From contig NZ_BMVV01000004.1 in NCBI RefSeq assembly GCF_014650895.1, forward strand, positions 310,001-374,000: a DNA stretch of 64,000 nucleotides, read 5' to 3'. This DNA comes from Streptomyces omiyaensis (GTDB taxonomy: Bacteria; Actinomycetota; Actinomycetes; Streptomycetales; Streptomycetaceae). Both the position numbers and the translations under genes were made by a program. The notes beneath the pieces are model-generated. The model was not told where the DNA came from. It saw only the letters and a list, made by a program, of their open reading frames with translations, and did no database searches. Shown here one piece after another: positions 16,754-25,523 of this stretch; positions within the stretch are counted from its first letter, which is position 1, and every line of letters begins with the position of its first letter.

Positions 16754-17419
16754 ATGGACGCCCCGCCCCCCGACGGCCTCACCAGGCCTCCGCTGCGCCT
16801 GTTCCCCACGGCCGGAGCAGCACAGGTGAACCAACCGATCCCCTTCGGCACGCGCGGCCCCGCCGACCACGCCGGCACCGACCTCTCCGACGTCATGCAC
16901 CAGGTCGCGCAGGGTGACAAACGCGCCTTCTCCGTCCTGTACGACGCCCTCGCGCCGCTGGTCTTCGGCATCGTCGTCAAAGTCGTGCGCGACCGGGCCC
17001 AGTCCGAGGAAGTCGCCCAGGAAGTCATGATCGACCTGTGGCGGCAGGCCGCCCGCTACCGGTCCGAGGCCGGCGCTGTGACAGCGTGGGCGGCGACGAT
17101 CGCCCACCGCCGGGCCGTGGACCGCGTCCGCTCCGCCCAGGCCGCGGCCGACCGCGAGCACGCCCAGGCCGCCCGCGAGCACACCACCGCCTTCGACGAG
17201 GTCACCGAACAGGTCGAGACCCGCCTGGAGTCCGAGCAGGTCCGTCGCTGCCTGCGCGGCCTGACCGAACTGCAACGGCAGGCGGTGACCCTGGCCTACT
17301 ACCGGGGGCTGACCTACCGTGAAGTCGCCGAAGCCCTGCGCACGCCTCTTCCGACCATCAAGACACGCATGCGCGACGGGCTCATCCGGCTCCGCGACTG
17401 CATGGGGGTGACCACATGA
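16754..17419 (+). CDS. sigK: ECF RNA polymerase sigma factor, SigK-like
   Basis: A 221-aa protein; ATG 16754 with AAAGGAC 8 nt upstream (an internal GTG at 16826 would give 197 aa). Region 2 spans about residues 50-115 (KRAFSVLYDALAPLVFGIVV; EEVAQEVMIDLWRQAARYR), and region 4 lies near the C-terminus (LTELQRQAVTLAYYRGLTYR, TPLPTIKTRMRDGLIRLR). It overlaps the next gene, an RskA-type anti-sigma factor, by 4 bp (ATGA). Downstream genes match those around mycobacterial sigK, which is why sigK is used. It probably directs RNA polymerase to envelope/redox genes nearby, including the fasciclin gene; that regulon is inferred. Confidence 0.82.
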   Translation: MDAPPPDGLTRPPLRLFPTAGAAQVNQPIPFGTRGPADHAGTDLSDVMHQVAQGDKRAFSVLYDALAPLVFGIVVKVVRDRAQSEEVAQEVMIDLWRQAARYRSEAGAVTAWAATIAHRRAVDRVRSAQAAADREHAQAAREHTTAFDEVTEQVETRLESEQVRRCLRGLTELQRQAVTLAYYRGLTYREVAEALRTPLPTIKTRMRDGLIRLRDCMGVTT

Positions 17420-18165
17420 AACACCACGCCACCGATGCCCACACCCTGGTTGCTGCCTACGCGCTGGGCGCACTCGACGACGCCGAGCGCAAGGACTTCG
17501 ACGCTCACCTGCGGGCGTGTGAGGCCTGCCGGCAGGAAGCCGCCGAGTTCCAGGCGACCACGGCACGCCTGGCGGCGGCGGTCGCCCAGCCACCGCCCGC
17601 CGCGGCCAAGGCCCAGGTCATGGCCGCCATCGACGAGGTGCGCCAGCTACCCCCGCGCATCCCCGCGCCGAGCGCGGCGCCCGTACTCGGCGGGATCCTG
17701 CGCCGACGGGCCGTGCCTCTGGCGCTCGCTGCCAGTGTGGCCGCGGCCGCTCTGGGCGGCGTCGCGATCAGGCAGACGCAGAACGGACAGGACCTCGAAC
17801 AGCAGGCCCGGCAGGCCCAGCAGCAGCTCGACGCGGTCAGCGCCGTCCTGGCGGCCCCGGACGCGCGTACCGTCCACGGCAAGACCGCCAACGGAGCGCT
17901 GACCACCGTGGTCTCCTCCGAGCAGCAGAACAAGGCCGCCTTCACCGCCGCCAACCTGCCCGCACCCGGTTCCGGCAAGACCTACCAGCTGTGGCTCGAC
18001 CACGACGGCACGATGCGCCCGGCCGGACTGATCGACCACGACGGCACCGTCCTCCTGACTGGCAACCCCGCCGACGCGGGCGCCGTCGGCCTCACCCTCG
18101 AACCCGCCGGAGGCTCCCCCCAGCCCACCACCGACCCCTTGCTCCTGATGACCCTGCCCGCCTGA
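17416..18165 (+). CDS. rskA: RskA-type transmembrane anti-sigma factor
   Basis: A 249-aa protein. The cytoplasmic N-terminus carries a zinc-anti-sigma motif HLRACEAC (HxxxCxxC), then a single transmembrane helix (about residues 95-115), a Gln-rich stalk and an extracytoplasmic RskA C-terminal domain with KTYQLWLDHDGTMRPAGLI. Such proteins hold their ECF sigma at the membrane and release it after redox signalling or proteolysis. The start codon overlaps the sigK stop, giving coupled synthesis in equal amounts. Confidence 0.88.
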   Translation: MKHHATDAHTLVAAYALGALDDAERKDFDAHLRACEACRQEAAEFQATTARLAAAVAQPPPAAAKAQVMAAIDEVRQLPPRIPAPSAAPVLGGILRRRAVPLALAASVAAAALGGVAIRQTQNGQDLEQQARQAQQQLDAVSAVLAAPDARTVHGKTANGALTTVVSSEQQNKAAFTAANLPAPGSGKTYQLWLDHDGTMRPAGLIDHDGTVLLTGNPADAGAVGLTLEPAGGSPQPTTDPLLLMTLPA

Positions 18166-18202
18166 CCAGACGCTTGCACCGAGCAACGAATCGAGGTCCC
18201 TC

Positions 18203-18685
18203 ATGGCCCCCACCCCGAAAATCGGGGACATCGTCGGTGACTTCCGCCTGCCCGGCGGGCACCTGGACGGCGAAACCTTCCACCGCCGCGACTACACGCT
18301 GTGCGAGCAGCGTGGCAAGCCACTTGTCCTCGCCTTCTACCCCGGCGACGACACCACGGTATGCACCGCGCAGCTGTGCGCGTACTCCGACGGCCTGCCC
18401 GAACTCCAGTCCGCCGGGGCCACCGTATGGGGCATCAGCCCGCAAGGGGTCGACAGTCATGAGATGTTCGCCCGAAGCCGCACGCTGCGCATGCCTCTGC
18501 TGTCCGACGAGGCACGAACGGTGGCAAAGTCCTTCGGGATCAGCGCACCCCTGATCGGACTGCGCCGCTCGGTGTTCATCATCAACGGCCACGGCCGCCT
18601 GCACTGGAAGCACGTCACCGCCGTAGGAGCCACCTACCCGCCCGCGGTCACGCTACGCACTCAGCTCGCTGGACTCACCGGCTGA
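18203..18685 (+). CDS. Peroxiredoxin (AhpC/TSA, BCP-like)
   Basis: A 160-aa thiol peroxidase; start ATG 18203 with GAGG upstream. A thioredoxin fold begins PKIGDIVGDFRLPGG. The peroxidatic Cys is in TTVCTAQLCAYSD (T-x-x-C), and a second Cys five residues later could act as resolving Cys, as in some BCP/PrxQ enzymes. It reduces H2O2 or organic peroxides. It lies 37 bp after rskA and is probably in the same transcript, which supports a redox-stress role for the sigma factor. Confidence 0.88.
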   Translation: MAPTPKIGDIVGDFRLPGGHLDGETFHRRDYTLCEQRGKPLVLAFYPGDDTTVCTAQLCAYSDGLPELQSAGATVWGISPQGVDSHEMFARSRTLRMPLLSDEARTVAKSFGISAPLIGLRRSVFIINGHGRLHWKHVTAVGATYPPAVTLRTQLAGLTG

Positions 18686-18817
18686 ACCGGCACGTCTCCA
18701 CGTCCGGACCCTCCACCCCGCCACCACACATCACGCCCAATCCGATGGCCCGACTGCTGCGAAGTACGGGTGAAACGCAGCAGCCGGGCGGCGTGTCGAG
18801 TGGCAGGAGCAATCGTG

Positions 18818-20077
18818 GTGACAGACCGGAAAGTGGCGGTCGTGGGCGCGGGAGTGGCGGGCCTGACCGCCGCCTATGTCCTGGCGTGCTCGTACGAGGT
18901 GACCCTGTACGAGGCGGACGGGCGGCTCGGCGGCCATGCCCACACCCGCGAGCTACCCGGCCCGGCAGGGCGGGCGCTCGCCGTGGACTCAGGCTTCATC
19001 GTCCACAATGAACGCACCTACCCCACCCTGCTCCGTCTGTTCCGGGAGCTGGAGATCGGCACGCAGGACGCCGAGATGAGCATGTCGGTGCGGTGCGACG
19101 GGTGTGGTCTCGAATACGCGGGCGCCCGGGGCGCGGCCGGACTGTTCGCCTCGCGGGCCGCGCTGCGGGGCAGCTATCTCCGGCTTTTGACGGAGGTACC
19201 GCTCTTCCACCGCGCCGCCCGGCGCCTGCTGGCGCGCGGGGCCCCCGCGGGCGTCACCTTCGGGGACTTCCTGCACGACGGCGGGTACTCCCCCTATTTC
19301 GTCAGCCACTTCGCCCTGCCGCTCGTGTCCGCCGTATGGTCCTGCCCCGCCCGGACCGCGCTGTCGTACCCGGCCGCATACCTGTTCGCCTTCCTGGAGC
19401 ACCACGGGCTGCTGTCGGTCACCGGATCCCCGCAGTGGAAGACCGTCACCGGAGGCTCGTCCGCCTACGTCACGGCTGCCGCCAAACGAGTCCATCGTGT
19501 CCGCACCTCCAGCCCGGTCGAGGCCATCGGGCGCACCGGCCGCGGCGCTCTCGTCACCGCCGGCGACGGCGACACCGAGGCGTACGACGCCGTCGTCATC
19601 GCGACGCACCCGGACCAGGCGCTCCGCCTGCTCGCGGACCCCACCGGCGACGAACGGCGGCTCCTGGGCGCCTTCCGCTACTCCCGCAATCCCACGGTGC
19701 TGCACACCGACGACTCCCTCCTGCCCCGCTCCCCCAGGACCCGCGCGAGCTGGAACTACCGCATGGCTAGCTGCGAGCCCTCCACCGCCCCCGTCCGCGT
19801 CAGCTACGACATGGAGCGCCTCCAGCGCCTGCCAGCGGGCTCCGGCTACGTCGTCACACTGGGCGGTGACGACGGCATCGCCACGGACCGCGTGGTCGAG
19901 CGAATGGTCTATGAACACCCGGTCTACACGCCCGCCTCGGTCGCGGCGCAGCGCGAGCTGGCCCTCCTGAACACCGGTGTGACGGCGTACGCCGGAGCAT
20001 GGCACGGCTGGGGGTTCCACGAGGACGGCTGCCGCTCCGGCGTCGAGGCCGCCCGCTCCCTGGGGGTGAGCTGGTGA
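18818..20077 (+). CDS. FAD-dependent amine-oxidase-like protein (Rv0449c/BfaA-like)
   Basis: A 419-aa protein; GTG 18818 lies 8 nt after AGGAG (another GTG 3 nt earlier is possible). The dinucleotide fold VAVVGAGVAGLTAAYVL is at the N-terminus, with an acidic residue at the end of beta-2 (VTLYEADG), in the NAD(P)-binding-8/amino-oxidase family. It begins a six-gene chain with 4-bp overlaps (DUF1365, two methyltransferases, DUF1295, hydrolase). In mycobacteria the homologous flavoprotein is linked with an UfaA1/BfaB-type methyltransferase in making 10-methyl fatty acids; the same may hold here (inference). The next start overlaps its stop (GTGA). Confidence 0.87.
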   Translation: MTDRKVAVVGAGVAGLTAAYVLACSYEVTLYEADGRLGGHAHTRELPGPAGRALAVDSGFIVHNERTYPTLLRLFRELEIGTQDAEMSMSVRCDGCGLEYAGARGAAGLFASRAALRGSYLRLLTEVPLFHRAARRLLARGAPAGVTFGDFLHDGGYSPYFVSHFALPLVSAVWSCPARTALSYPAAYLFAFLEHHGLLSVTGSPQWKTVTGGSSAYVTAAAKRVHRVRTSSPVEAIGRTGRGALVTAGDGDTEAYDAVVIATHPDQALRLLADPTGDERRLLGAFRYSRNPTVLHTDDSLLPRSPRTRASWNYRMASCEPSTAPVRVSYDMERLQRLPAGSGYVVTLGGDDGIATDRVVERMVYEHPVYTPASVAAQRELALLNTGVTAYAGAWHGWGFHEDGCRSGVEAARSLGVSW

Positions 20078-20868
20078 CCCGTACCTCAGGCGACCTCATA
20101 TCCACGGGCTCCGTGGGCACGGACTCCGCGGCGCTGTACGACTGCGTGATCACACACGTCCGCCGCACACCCCTGCGCCACACGGTGCGGCACCGTACGT
20201 ACCTGTGGTGCGTGGACGTCGACCGGCTGCCAGTGCTACCCCGGCCGCTGCGCCCGCTCGCCCGCTTCGACGCCCGCGACCACTTCACCGGCACCGCCGG
20301 GTCGATCCGCGCCGGGCTCGACGCCTTCCTCGCCGCCCAGGGCGTCGACCTGAGGGGCGGGCGGGTGGTGATGCTGGCGCACGCTCGGGTGTTCGGGTTC
20401 GTCTTCAACCCGCTGAGCGTGTTCTGGTGCCACAACGCCTCCGGCGCCCTGATGTGCGTCGTCGCGGAGGTCCACAACACCTACGGGCAGCGCCACTGCT
20501 ACCTGCTCCGGACGGAGGGGGCGGGCGAGGCCAGCAGGACGGGCGAGGTTGTGGTGAACAAGTCGTTCTACGTCTCGCCGTTCTTCGCGGTCGAGGGCCG
20601 CTATCGGATGCGGTTGCCGCTGCCCGGCGAGCGCCTCGGCCTGACCGTCCATCTGGAGCACGGCGGCGGCCGTGCGTTCACCGCCGTCGTCCGGGGCGTC
20701 CGCCGCCCCGCGAGCGTGCGCGCCCTGCTGTCGGCGGCCGTGCGCAGACCCTGGTCCACCGCCGCTGTCTGGGCGGGCATCCGCCTCCACGGCGTCCGTC
20801 TGCTGCTGCGCGGACTGCCCGTCCACCCCCGTCCCGCTTCCCCACCGCAGAAAGGCATGCTGCCGTGA
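20074..20868 (+). CDS. DUF1365 protein
   Basis: A 264-aa protein starting at GTG 20074 inside the stop of the FAD protein. DUF1365 features are clear: YDCVITHVRRTPLRHTVRHR, a Tyr/Trp-rich YLWCVDVD, GFVFNPLSVFWCHN, VAEVHNTYGQRHCYLL and NKSFYVSPF. The biochemical role is unknown; the family almost always accompanies this FAD protein and a cyclopropane-synthase-type enzyme, so a function in lipid modification is likely. Its stop overlaps the next start. Confidence 0.9.
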   Translation: MTRTSGDLISTGSVGTDSAALYDCVITHVRRTPLRHTVRHRTYLWCVDVDRLPVLPRPLRPLARFDARDHFTGTAGSIRAGLDAFLAAQGVDLRGGRVVMLAHARVFGFVFNPLSVFWCHNASGALMCVVAEVHNTYGQRHCYLLRTEGAGEASRTGEVVVNKSFYVSPFFAVEGRYRMRLPLPGERLGLTVHLEHGGGRAFTAVVRGVRRPASVRALLSAAVRRPWSTAAVWAGIRLHGVRLLLRGLPVHPRPASPPQKGMLP

Positions 20869-22205
20869 CCCGCCCCGCCCTCACCTCCCAGGCTCGCTCC
20901 CAGCCCGCGAGCCGCACCGCCTGGCCCCCTCACCACATGGTCCAGGGCAGCGGGACCGCGGCCGCCGCGCCGGCCGTCCGCCGCGCGGACGTCGACGCCC
21001 GCCGGTGGCCGGACGTGGCCCGGGTGCCGTCGGCCGGTCCCGCGCGAACCACCCTCGCCCGGTACGTGGTAGGGCGCGCCCTGGACCGGCTGGGCCTGAC
21101 CGGGCACCCCGTCGGCGTCCGCCCGTCGGCCGGCGGAGCGCGGCTGGTCCTCCACGACCCGAACGCCTTCTACCGCCGGATCGGCCGCCACGGGCTGATC
21201 GGCTTCGGCGAGTCCTACCTGGCCGGCGAGTGGGACAGCGACGACCTGGCCGGCGTCCTGACCATCCTCGCCGGCAACGTCGACGAGCTGGTCCCCGCGC
21301 CGCTGCGCCGGCTCCGCGGCCTGTGGGTGTCCGCCCGCCCCGCCGCCGACCAGAACACCCGCAACGGGGCCCGGAACAACATCCGCCGCCACTACGACCT
21401 GTCCAACGACCTCTTCGCCACCTTCCTCGACCCCACCCTCACCTACTCCTCCGCCATTTTCAGCGCCTTTCCCGCCCGCTTCGAGTCCCTCGCCGCCGCC
21501 CAGCACCGCAAGATCGACCGGCTCCTGGACCTCGCCGGCGTCAGCGAGGGCACCCGGCTGCTGGAGATCGGCACCGGCTGGGGCGAACTCGCCCTGCGAG
21601 CCGCCGCCCGCGGCGCCCGGGTCACCACCCTGACCCTCTCCGCCGAGCAGGCCGCGCTGGCCCGCGAGCGGATCGCGGCATCCGGGCTCACCGAGCGGGT
21701 GGACGTCCAGCTGCGCGACTACCGCGACATCGAGGGACACTACGACTCCGTGATCAGCGTGGAGATGATCGAAGCGGTCGGCGCCGACTACTGGCCCTCC
21801 TACTTCACCGCCCTGCGCCGCGCGCTCGCGCCCGGCGGCAGGATCGCCCTGCAGGCCATCACCATGGGCCACCAGCGGATGCTGCACACCGCCGCCACCC
21901 ACACCTTCATCAGCAAATACGTCTTCCCCGGCGGCCTCATCCCCTCCCGAGAAGCCATCGCCGAACACTCCGCCGCCGCCGGCCTGCACACGCTCGCCGA
22001 CAACGGCTACGGCGAGCACTACGCCGAGACGCTCCGCCTGTGGCGCGAACGGTTCACGGCCCACCTCCCCGCCGTCACCGAGCTCGGCTTCGACCCGGTC
22101 TTCGCGCGTATGTGGGAGTTCTACCTCGCCTACTCGGAAGCCGGATTCCGTTCCCGCTACCTCGACGTCCGCCAGCTCCTCCTCAGCGAAGGAACCCACC
22201 GATGA
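20865..22205 (+). CDS. Cyclopropane-fatty-acid-synthase-type methyltransferase 1
   Basis: A 446-aa protein; GTG 20865 overlaps the DUF1365 stop. The N-terminal lipid-binding part is followed by a SAM-dependent methyltransferase domain: RRHYDLSNDLF, LEIGTGWGELALRAA, QLRDYRDIEGHYDSVISVEM, and IALQAITMG. It should transfer a methyl(ene) group from SAM to an unsaturated phospholipid acyl chain. At the position of the conserved active-site Cys (E. coli Cfa Cys354 region, YL..C.AGF) it has Ser: FYLAYSEAGFRSRY. It may be a 10-methylene-forming BfaB/UfaA1-like enzyme rather than a true cyclopropane synthase. Confidence 0.88.
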   Translation: MTRPALTSQARSQPASRTAWPPHHMVQGSGTAAAAPAVRRADVDARRWPDVARVPSAGPARTTLARYVVGRALDRLGLTGHPVGVRPSAGGARLVLHDPNAFYRRIGRHGLIGFGESYLAGEWDSDDLAGVLTILAGNVDELVPAPLRRLRGLWVSARPAADQNTRNGARNNIRRHYDLSNDLFATFLDPTLTYSSAIFSAFPARFESLAAAQHRKIDRLLDLAGVSEGTRLLEIGTGWGELALRAAARGARVTTLTLSAEQAALARERIAASGLTERVDVQLRDYRDIEGHYDSVISVEMIEAVGADYWPSYFTALRRALAPGGRIALQAITMGHQRMLHTAATHTFISKYVFPGGLIPSREAIAEHSAAAGLHTLADNGYGEHYAETLRLWRERFTAHLPAVTELGFDPVFARMWEFYLAYSEAGFRSRYLDVRQLLLSEGTHR

Positions 22206-23488
22206 GGCCCGTCGCCGACCGAATCGCCCAGCTCCTCGGCCACTTCGTCCCCGGTCCGCTCCCCGTGCGCATCCGCGCCTGGGACGGCAGCCAGACGGGG
22301 CCCGCCGACACGCCTCTGGTGGTCCTCCGCTCGCCCGACGCCCTGCGGCGGCTGCTGTGGCAGCCGGGCGAGCTCGGCCTGGCCGAGGCGTACATCACCG
22401 GAGACCTCGACATCGAAGGCGACCTGGCCGACGCCCTCTCCCAGGCCGGGCGGAGCGTCCGCGATCGGCCGGGGACCCGCCCCGGGGCGGCGGGCATGGC
22501 CGCAGCCACCGCCCTCGCCGTACGCCTAGGTGCCGTCGGACCGCCCCCGAAGCGCCCCGACGGACGAGCCCGGCTGACCGGCGGTCTTCACAGCGTCTCG
22601 CGGGACCGCGCGGGAATCAGCCACCACTACGACCTCTCCAACGACTTCTACGCCCTCCTCCTCGACGAGACGATGGCGTATTCCTGCGCCTACTGGACCC
22701 GGCCCGACCACCCTGCCTACACCCTGGCCGACGCCCAGCGCGACAAACTCGACCTGATCTGCCGCAAGCTCGGGCTGAACCCTGGGGACCGGCTGCTTGA
22801 CGTCGGCTGCGGCTGGGGCTCCCTCACCGTCCACGCAGCCCGCACGTACAAGGCCCGTGTCACCGCGGTCACCCTGTCCCGCGCCCAGCACGAGTACGTC
22901 ACCGAACGCGCCGCGCGCGAGGGAGTGGCCGACCTCGTGGACGTTCAGCTGCGGCACTGGCGCGACATCGACGGCGGCGGCTACGACGCCGCGACCGCCG
23001 TCGAGATGGGCGAACACGTCGGCGACGCCGAGTACCCCGCCTTCGCTTCCAAGCTGCACGACGCGCTGCGCCCCGAGGGCCGCCTCCTGATCCAGCAGAT
23101 GTCCCGCGGCTCCCGCGCACCCGGCGGCGGCGCCTTCATCGAGACGTACATCGCCCCCGACATGCACATGCGCCCCGTCGGCCGCACCGTGGACCTGCTC
23201 GAGGAAACGGGCCTGGAGACGCGCTCCGTGGAAGCCCTCCGCGAGCACTACACGAGGACCATCGACGCCTGGCGCGCCACCCTCGAACAGCGCTGGAACG
23301 ACGTCGAGGCCCTCGTCGGAACGACGACCGCCCGGGTGTGGCGCCTCTACCTCGCCGGCGCGTCGCTCGCCTTCTCCGAACGCCGCATGGGCGTCGACCA
23401 GATCCTCGCCGTGCGGCCCGCCCGCGAAGGGGCGTCCGGCATGCCGGCGACCCCCGCCGACTGGTACATCCCGGTGAGCCCGGCGTGA
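22202..23488 (+). CDS. Cyclopropane-fatty-acid-synthase-type methyltransferase 2
   Basis: A 428-aa protein starting in the stop of the previous methyltransferase (ATGA). It is a paralogue of its neighbour but diverged: SHHYDLSNDFY, LDVGCGWGSLTVHAA, DVQLRHWRDIDGG, AVEMGEHVGD. An extra N-terminal SCP2-like/lipid segment (LRSPDALRRLLWQPGELGLA) is present. The active-site Cys region reads LYLAGASLAFSERR, so the usual Cys is missing here too. Two different copies in one operon suggest two acyl substrates or a heteromeric enzyme; neither can be decided from sequence. Confidence 0.87.
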   Translation: MRPVADRIAQLLGHFVPGPLPVRIRAWDGSQTGPADTPLVVLRSPDALRRLLWQPGELGLAEAYITGDLDIEGDLADALSQAGRSVRDRPGTRPGAAGMAAATALAVRLGAVGPPPKRPDGRARLTGGLHSVSRDRAGISHHYDLSNDFYALLLDETMAYSCAYWTRPDHPAYTLADAQRDKLDLICRKLGLNPGDRLLDVGCGWGSLTVHAARTYKARVTAVTLSRAQHEYVTERAAREGVADLVDVQLRHWRDIDGGGYDAATAVEMGEHVGDAEYPAFASKLHDALRPEGRLLIQQMSRGSRAPGGGAFIETYIAPDMHMRPVGRTVDLLEETGLETRSVEALREHYTRTIDAWRATLEQRWNDVEALVGTTTARVWRLYLAGASLAFSERRMGVDQILAVRPAREGASGMPATPADWYIPVSPA

Positions 23489-24315
23489 GCGGCACCGCTT
23501 GGGGCGCCCTCGGCGTCAACCTCGCCGTCTGCGCGGGCACAGCGGCGGCGGTGCTCCTCACCACCTTCGCCGTCGCCGTGCGCCGCGGACTGCACCGCAT
23601 CGTCGACATCGCCTGGGGCCTCGCCTTCGCCGCCGTAGCCGCGGTCTCCTGGCTACTCTCCGACGGTCACGGCGACGACGGCCGACGCCTGCTCGTCGCC
23701 GCGGCGACCGCCCTGTGGGGGCTGCGGCTGGCCGCCCACATCGCCCACCGGTCCCGCGGCCACGGCGAGGATCCCCGCTACACCGCCCTGCTCGACAAGG
23801 CCCGCGGAAACCGGACCCTCTACGCGCTGCGCACCGTCTACCTCGGCCAGGCGGCCCTCGTCTGGCTGATCTCCCTGCCCGTCCAGGCCGCCTCCTACAG
23901 CTCCGCGCCCCTGGACGCCCTGGCGTACTGCGGGCTCGCGCTGTGGGCGACCGGGCTCGTCTTCGAGGCCGTCGGCGACCACCAGCTGGCCCGCTTCAAG
24001 GCGAACCCCGCCAACCGGGGACGGATCATGGACCAGGGCCTGTGGTCCTGGACCCGGCACCCCAACTACTTCGGCGACAGCCTCATCTGGTGGGGCCTGT
24101 ACCTCCTCGCCTGCACCGCCTGGCAGCCGGCCCTCGCCGTCCTCGTCTCCCCGGTCCTGATGACCCTGCTGCTCACCATCGGCAGCGGCAAGCGTCTCCT
24201 GGAGAAGCACATGGCCCACCGCCCCGGTTACGCCGCGTACACGGCGCGCACCAGCGGCTTCCTCCCCCTGCCACCCCGGAAAACCGCTCGCGGCACGCCG
24301 GAGAAGACGACATGA
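23485..24315 (+). CDS. DUF1295 membrane protein (steroid 5-alpha-reductase fold)
   Basis: A 276-aa polytopic protein with about six or seven transmembrane helices; GTG 23485 overlaps the previous stop. The DUF1295 signature is GLWSWTRHPNYFGDSLIWWG, the NADPH/membrane core of the 5-alpha-reductase/isoprenylcysteine methyltransferase fold, followed by KRLLEKHMAHRPGYAAYTAR. It is the counterpart of mycobacterial Rv0446c in the sigK locus. It is a candidate reductase for a double bond in a modified lipid. Confidence 0.9.
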   Translation: MSGTAWGALGVNLAVCAGTAAAVLLTTFAVAVRRGLHRIVDIAWGLAFAAVAAVSWLLSDGHGDDGRRLLVAAATALWGLRLAAHIAHRSRGHGEDPRYTALLDKARGNRTLYALRTVYLGQAALVWLISLPVQAASYSSAPLDALAYCGLALWATGLVFEAVGDHQLARFKANPANRGRIMDQGLWSWTRHPNYFGDSLIWWGLYLLACTAWQPALAVLVSPVLMTLLLTIGSGKRLLEKHMAHRPGYAAYTARTSGFLPLPPRKTARGTPEKTT

Positions 24316-25040
24316 GCGAAGCCGAGCGAAGCAGCGCCTTCCATGCGCTGCACGTGCCCGAGCCCCGGTTTCCGCACGCGGCCGGTGCGGTGCTGCTGCT
24401 GCACGGCGGACGCGCCGACTCCCTCGCACCCCCCTCTGCCCTCAACCTGCCCGACCTGCGCATGAGAGCTTTCGCCCGGACACTCGGGCAAGACCCCCGC
24501 CACGCCGACATCCTCATCGGATACGTCCGCTACCGGGTACGGGGCTGGAACGCAGAACGCGCCGATCCCGTCCACGACACACGCCACGCCCTGGCCGAGC
24601 TCGCGGACCTGGCCGGCCCTGTTCCCGTGGTTCTGCTCGGGCACTCGATGGGAGCCCGGGCCGCGCTGCGCGCCGCCGACGATCCGCACGTCCGCGGCGT
24701 CGTCGCCCTCGCACCGTGGTGCCCTCCTGGTGAGCCGGTCACCCACCTCGCCCACCGCACCGTCATCGCCCTCCACGACCCAGCCGACCCGACCACGTCC
24801 GCCGCGGGCACGTGGGCCTACCTGCGCCGCGCTGAGGCAGCCGGGGCCCGTGTCCGAGGCGTCCGCATGCCCGGCGGCCGCCACACCATGATCAGGCGCT
24901 CGAACCTCTGGCACACGCTCGCCGCCGACAGCACAGCCGAAGTCCTCGGCTTGGGACCCCCACCCCACATCTCGACCCCGGAGACGGTCTGGAGTGCCGG
25001 CCCGCTGGACGCCGCCCTGTTCAGCCCCGGCCCTCGGTGA
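24312..25040 (+). CDS. Alpha/beta hydrolase
   Basis: A 242-aa protein whose ATG overlaps the DUF1295 stop (ATGA), last of the chain. An oxyanion-type LLLHGGRA comes early, the nucleophile elbow is GHSMGARAA (Ser in G-x-S-x-G), an acid is likely in LHDPADPTT, and the catalytic His is in GGRHTMI. It belongs to the dienelactone-hydrolase-like/serine esterase group. Its place at the end of a lipid-modifying operon suggests a lipid ester or thioester substrate; nothing in the sequence fixes it. Confidence 0.85.
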   Translation: MSEAERSSAFHALHVPEPRFPHAAGAVLLLHGGRADSLAPPSALNLPDLRMRAFARTLGQDPRHADILIGYVRYRVRGWNAERADPVHDTRHALAELADLAGPVPVVLLGHSMGARAALRAADDPHVRGVVALAPWCPPGEPVTHLAHRTVIALHDPADPTTSAAGTWAYLRRAEAAGARVRGVRMPGGRHTMIRRSNLWHTLAADSTAEVLGLGPPPHISTPETVWSAGPLDAALFSPGPR

Positions 25041-25130
25041 GTGAGCATCACGCCCTCCGCCCGCTCCGCCCCAACCCCGATGGGTACGCTCGGATGCCCG
25101 CTCCCGCCCGTCCCTGACCGAAGGAACCCC

Positions 25131-25523
25131 ATGTCTCCTGCACGTTCCGCGTTTCTGCTCGCCGGCCTGATGGCCTCGGCAGGCGTTGCTCACTTCGTCG
25201 CGCCCAAGCAGTTCGACTCCATCGTGCCGCGTTCCCTGCCCGGCAGCCCCCGGACCTGGACCAAGGCCAGCGGCGTGGCCGAACTGGCCTTGGCCGCCGG
25301 TCTCGCGCTGCCGGCGACCCGAAGGGCGAGCGCCCGGGCCACCGCCCTGTTCTTCGCCGGGGTGTTCCCGGCGAACGTCAAGATGGCCTACGACTGGCGC
25401 CACCGCTCGACGAGCGCGAGAGCCGTCGCCTACGCCAGGCTTCCCCTCCAGGTCCCGCTGATTCTCTGGGCCCGCCACGTCGGGACGCATGACGTCAGGC
25501 GTGCCGACGGCGCCGACGGGTGA
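25131..25523 (+). CDS. DoxX-like four-helix membrane protein
   Basis: A 130-aa protein with AAGGAAC upstream of ATG 25131. Four predicted transmembrane helices and the motif GVAHFVAPKQFDSIVPRSLP, then ASGVAELALAAGLALPATRR and FPANVKMAYDW, are typical of small DoxX/DoxD-like proteins. Function is uncertain; some relatives work with redox proteins. Its 3' end overlaps the convergent gene by 29 bp. Confidence 0.82.
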   Translation: MSPARSAFLLAGLMASAGVAHFVAPKQFDSIVPRSLPGSPRTWTKASGVAELALAAGLALPATRRASARATALFFAGVFPANVKMAYDWRHRSTSARAVAYARLPLQVPLILWARHVGTHDVRRADGADG

